This document shows, one piece after another, positions 8,701 through 10,417 of a stretch of 10,417 nt of DNA; position 1 is the stretch's first letter, and each line of letters starts with the position of its first letter. Source of the DNA: Chloroflexota bacterium (GTDB taxonomy: Bacteria > Chloroflexota > Anaerolineae > Promineifilales > Promineifilaceae); assembly GCA_024223125.1 (NCBI GenBank), contig JAAEOP010001005.1:1-10417 (forward strand). Reading direction: 5' to 3'. Both the position numbers and the translations under genes were made by a program. A model generated the notes under the pieces. The model was given only the letters and a program-made list of their open reading frames with translations. It had not been told where the DNA came from and did no database searches.

Positions 8701-10417
8701 AGGACTCCTCAGAATTAGCGGCCGAGCCGGGTGATTTGCCTGATTGGCTGCTGGACTCTCAGGATGCGTCGGCGCTGGACGGCGTTGAAGCGGCCGTAGA
8801 ACCCGCGGCCGAGTTTTCTCTGGATGATTTTGCCGTTGACGCTGTTGACGATGATTTCTTGGCCGGTGTATTGGATGAGGAATTAACCGGGGAAGAAGAA
8901 CCAGACCTGACCGTCGCCGGATTGACAGCCCTGCTGTCAGATATTGAAGGAGAAGAAGACCTGGGTACATTGCAGGAAGATACGGACTGGCTTGATCAGC
9001 TTTCTGCTGCTGAACAAGTCGAAGATACGGCTTCATTAGATTGGTTAGCAATGCCTGATGAGTCGCCGGCAGAGGCCAGGATGGAAGCAGACCTCCTTCC
9101 CGAATCGGCCGTCGAGGAAGAGACAGAGATTGTAGAACCGGTAGATATTGGCATAGATGGGGCGATGGAAGATTTAGAAGACACAATGTCCTGGCTGGAG
9201 GAATTAGCCGCCCAGCAAGAAACGCCGGTGGATGATATGCCTACCGTCGCCCAGGATTTGTTGGCCGAAGAGTTGCTGTCAGATTCAGAACTACCCATAT
9301 TGGCAGGCACGGCCGCTGAGGATGAAAGCTGGCTGACCGACCTCATAGATGAATCGGCTGAACCCATAGCGGAAGTTGAAACTGAAATATCTGCGTCAGA
9401 GGCGGCTGAACTTTCTGAACTGCCGGAAGATACAGAAGAGGCGTTGGACTGGTTGGAAGGGTTGGCTGTCCAACAGGACGCTTCGCTGGATGAACTGTCT
9501 ACTGTGCAAGATACGGCCGCAGATGAGACGGAAGATTTTGTAGACGATGATGCCCAAACTGAACTGGATGATGCCATGTCCTGGCTGAATGATCTGGCTT
9601 TTGAAGAGGAAGAAGAAACCGAAGAAGATGAACCAGAAGAGGAAGAGGCTGAAGCAGCGACGATGGCTGAGGCGATCGTTGTGGCGGAGGAACCAGAGAC
9701 GCCACCCCAGTTTGATGAGGCGGACCTTGTTGATGAATTAGATTTGGAACTGGCAGACGCCCTGAATCAACTTGAAGCTCAGTTAGAGAGTGCAGGTATT
9801 ATGTCCCCGGTCAGGACGAAAACGGTCGTTCCTATTACTGACGAAGTGTTAGCTGCGGAACTGGATTGGTTGGAAGGGATTTCACCGAATGAACCAGATG
9901 AGTTGGCTGTGGAGGATGAGCCTGCTGCCGAACCAGACTTATCTACGGCCGAAGAAGAAACCATATTTGATCTGCCTCTGCCAGATGTGGATGAAGATGA
10001 GACGCCATTGGTGGAAGCTGCTCTGGAACAAGGAGAAACATCAATTGATCTAGGTGATATGCCCGATAATCCTGATGCGGCCATGGCCTGGCTGGAACAG
10101 ATGGCTGCCGGTGATGAGGATATTACCTTTGATATGGAGCCGCCGCCCATTACCCCCAGTGAAGATGCTAAATTTGCTGCGGATTATGGCGCTGCTCCCG
10201 AACCAGAGGCCGAGATGGCAGAAGATGAAACTGTGGTTGAAGCGGCGCTGGACATGGAACCAGCGGTCGAGGAGGAGACGGCCGTTGCTGCTGAAGTAGA
10301 ATCTGAACTGGACCTATTTGAGATGGGGGATGATGAGGATGGCGCCATGGCCTGGCTGGAACAGATGGCTGCCGGTGATGAGGATATTACCTTTGATATG
10401 GAGCCGCCGCCCATTAC
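5733..10417 (+). CDS. Giant TPR protein with very acidic D-W-L repeat tail (3'-truncated by window)
   Basis: One frame stays open for 1561 codons from the ATG at 5733 to the window end without a stop. An in-frame TGA at 5724 limits the start; no clear ribosome binding site precedes it. Residues about 7-232 form about six TPR-like helical pairs (roughly 7-40, 41-74, 75-108, 133-165, 166-199, 200-232), with typical lines such as YEDAADLFQRVLSTDPND and YEQALWHLERAFEIQPYN. TPR domains bind other proteins. From about 270 on the protein is Asp/Glu-rich, has no cysteine, about ten Lys and two Arg, and no apparent signal peptide or membrane segment, so it should be cytosolic, disordered and strongly anionic. 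Tryptophans occur almost only in short D-W-L-type motifs. Long acidic proteins with P-D-W-L motifs occur in Chloroflexota to my recollection; no function is known to me. A scaffold role is inference. Confidence 0.88.
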   Translation, partial: MTTITLHEYIEKIDQFIADNQLDEAVAHSRNILQKFPRHIDTYRLLAKVLLEQEQYEDAADLFQRVLSTDPNDFIAHVGMSIVLNADGEYEQALWHLERAFEIQPYNAAIQEELRQQYAQLSDNPVDRIPLTSGALARLYIKGEMYQQAVKELRHTLDEVEDRIDLEVLLAEALWLNEQRIDAEEVCLNVLERLPNCIMTNAILSEIWLQTGRIGESQKYLLRLQELTSLDRMHLNLETAVGRAFYTDGAPTLPEKIELEFIGAIPDMPAPAVVGETPSADWMNDVSFDADISEGLEYGDQPDIVVESESGMHDYDWMADVHDDDDTAADIPLESEWFMDDHEEVAAAAVQPTAESDWLADVDDSAVASDIIDEEFELLFADSMATDDPEPETEPAKPETDWFGEQAADGEFVVEEFASEQAVPDWLNDLVGEQDQDMVENEAALEMEMAQSDWFVDVDGEDEPVLEETEAEGIPDWLNNLMDEPKVEVGVDEASLTMAAAGETVEAEGADEELWFLEDVDEDGDETTADEAIPDWLLGAADGVDDVTADSPAAEIIPELELAAEPDEAIPDWLLGADGVDDTAVASQEEDDLDWFGDLVETDVQSPQKQATIPEDGLPDDLSAVDEDETPLEQSDAVEITGLLATLAIDEQLTADEVDDTVATDEDETLLDQPEFGGITGLLATMSMDEQLAADAESAKDSAGEDEADWLATLSQVEGEDEQPEPESEDDFLSLEDLESWVGDSAEDKSADDWLVDEDVGLTSLLAAVDDQSEIESSLPDQISEVLSGSDEDEIPAWLLGDDLEGSDEVEAIVMGDKDEKESEQPVPSQPEMETEDDLVAADITDWLSDLSDDETAVVWDDDHIGETAEDDKETAFESSMTDWLSDASEEEPDVVLDDTVEPEFDIEAGLTDWLTDFEDEPETAASGLLAALDDPSFSTEEPLPDLESVGSELELEAGEVEADIPEISSEELFATDEDNLPDWLTDLPEDSSELAAEPGDLPDWLLDSQDASALDGVEAAVEPAAEFSLDDFAVDAVDDDFLAGVLDEELTGEEEPDLTVAGLTALLSDIEGEEDLGTLQEDTDWLDQLSAAEQVEDTASLDWLAMPDESPAEARMEADLLPESAVEEETEIVEPVDIGIDGAMEDLEDTMSWLEELAAQQETPVDDMPTVAQDLLAEELLSDSELPILAGTAAEDESWLTDLIDESAEPIAEVETEISASEAAELSELPEDTEEALDWLEGLAVQQDASLDELSTVQDTAADETEDFVDDDAQTELDDAMSWLNDLAFEEEEETEEDEPEEEEAEAATMAEAIVVAEEPETPPQFDEADLVDELDLELADALNQLEAQLESAGIMSPVRTKTVVPITDEVLAAELDWLEGISPNEPDELAVEDEPAAEPDLSTAEEETIFDLPLPDVDEDETPLVEAALEQGETSIDLGDMPDNPDAAMAWLEQMAAGDEDITFDMEPPPITPSEDAKFAADYGAAPEPEAEMAEDETVVEAALDMEPAVEEETAVAAEVESELDLFEMGDDEDGAMAWLEQMAAGDEDITFDMEPPPI
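7320..7478 (+). repeat. 111-bp tandem duplication with D-E-A-I-P-D-W-L-L-G
   Basis: The copies start at 7320 and 7431. Both encode DEAIPDWLLGA followed by DGVDD, with one extra alanine codon in the first copy, and third-position changes (CCT/CCC, TTA/TTG). The reading frame is kept. Synonymous drift with conserved protein indicates an older in-frame duplication of 37 residues. Confidence 0.8.
7608..7841 (+). repeat. 117-bp tandem duplication with I-T-G-L-L-A-T motif
   Basis: Units at 7608-7724 and 7725-7841 (39 residues each, from D626 and D665) share DEDET, then ITGLLAT and (I/M)DEQL at the same offsets. The linkers have diverged. The unit lacks tryptophan and carries a second motif class, G-L-(L/x-x-L-L)-A, also seen at residues 761-769 (GLTSLLAAV), 928-933 (GLLAAL) and 1063-1069 (GLTALLS). 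Confidence 0.75.
9186..9600 (+). repeat. Diverged repeat of about 84-86 residues near the C-terminal side
   Basis: MSWLEELAAQQETPVDDM at residue 1152 matches LDWLEGLAVQQDASLDEL at 1238, an offset of 86 residues. ESWLTDL (1198) matches MSWLNDL (1282) at an offset of 84. The pattern continues more loosely at 1377 (LDWLEGISPNEPDEL), and the perfect repeat at 10080 has a period of 88 residues, so these look like one higher-order unit family of different ages. Confidence 0.6.
10080..10417 (+). repeat. Perfect direct repeat with 264-bp period, cut by the window end
   Basis: Bases 10080-10153 and 10344-10417 are identical over all 74 positions, encoding AMAWLEQMAAGDEDITF and the following DMEPPPI in each. 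The offset is 264 bp (88 codons), so the frame is kept. The match continues to the last base of the window, so the true length is unknown. Unlike the other repeats it has no synonymous changes, so it is recent or homogenised. Confidence 0.9.

Larger units (their letters stand above)
30..10284. repeat. Dispersed, highly iterated palindrome CGGCCG (often ACGGCCGT)
   Basis: By eye I count about 52 CGGCCG sites, against roughly two to three expected for a random six-base word in this length. They spread through all five genes and I found none in the three intergenic gaps. Most are in one codon phase, reading NCG-GCC-GNN (Thr-Ala or Ala-Ala followed by Val, Asp or Glu). About a dozen extend to ACGGCCGT. 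The count is manual. Confidence 0.8.
6573..10358 (+). repeat. Array of about 29 D-W-L type motifs in the acidic tail
   Basis: The consensus is roughly (I/L/V)-(P/T/S)-D-W-(L/F/M)-x-(D/G)-(L/V), flanked by acidic residues. The tryptophans are at residues 282, 317, 337, 358, 402, 426, 454, 477, 536, 573, 595, 710, 741, 754, 798, 847, 884, 914, 984, 1005, 1086, 1104, 1154, 1200, 1240, 1284, 1379, 1453 and 1541. Variants change along the protein: D-W-F and D-W-M occur only before residue 600, I/L-P-D-W-L in the middle, and M-S-W-L or M-A-W-L mostly after 1150. W515 and W860 are the only tail tryptophans I found outside the pattern. Confidence 0.85.

Noticed and set aside
6782..10414. Several long open frames on the minus strand (for example 6782-7795, 8263-9186, 8996-9577, 9779-10150), serine- or proline/leucine-rich.
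   Set aside because: They are mirror images of the GAT/GAA-rich sense codons, which read as Ser/Phe/Ile or Pro/Leu-rich strings in reverse and rarely give stops. Their repeats match the sense repeats exactly, they show no domain, and the sense frame is open throughout with TPR-like sequence at its start.
6573..10417. The regular motif array as a CRISPR or non-coding satellite.
   Set aside because: Repeats are protein-level, variable in length and spacing, always a multiple of three, and lie within one open frame; there are no constant repeats with unique spacers.

Overview
The window looks like a chromosomal segment of a free-living bacterium, most likely a Chloroflexota member of the Anaerolineae type. 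That placement is an inference from the style of the proteins (notably long acidic proteins carrying P-D-W-L motifs) and from a very high density of the palindrome CGGCCG; no rRNA or marker gene confirms it. All genes I can support lie on the + strand. I see no tRNA, rRNA, CRISPR array, insertion sequence or phage gene.

Layout. Positions 2-427 hold the C-terminal part of an AAC(3)-family N-acetyltransferase, cut by the window edge. Its stop overlaps by 8 bases the start of accC (420-1934), the biotin carboxylase subunit of an acyl/acetyl-CoA carboxylase. A hairpin with a T-rich tail follows accC. The 230-base gap 1935-2164 also carries a near-consensus promoter, an inverted repeat lying across its spacer and -10 box, a leader hairpin and a ribosome binding site. 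These precede hppA (2165-4480), a membrane ion-pumping pyrophosphatase with the residue signature of the K+-dependent subfamily. A strong 13-bp intrinsic terminator closes hppA. Immediately after it a TATAAT box sits six bases before the ATG of a zinc-dependent histone-deacetylase-family hydrolase (4582-5619), which suggests a leaderless mRNA.

The most unusual item occupies the right 45% of the window: one open frame from 5733 to the window end (1561 codons, no stop). It has about six N-terminal TPR-like repeats (residues 7-232). Beyond about residue 270 comes an extremely acidic, cysteine-free tail of more than 1290 residues with only about a dozen Lys/Arg. Nearly every tryptophan in the tail lies in a short D-W-L-type motif, about 29 copies. 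Local tandem duplications of 111, 117 and about 258-264 bp build the tail, and the last is at least 74 bp of perfect identity cut by the window end.

The genes do not form one obvious pathway. AccC supplies carboxybiotin for lipid or carboxylation metabolism, HppA couples pyrophosphate hydrolysis to ion export, and the deacetylase removes acyl groups from an unknown substrate. The TPR/acidic protein looks like a disordered multivalent binding scaffold of unknown role.
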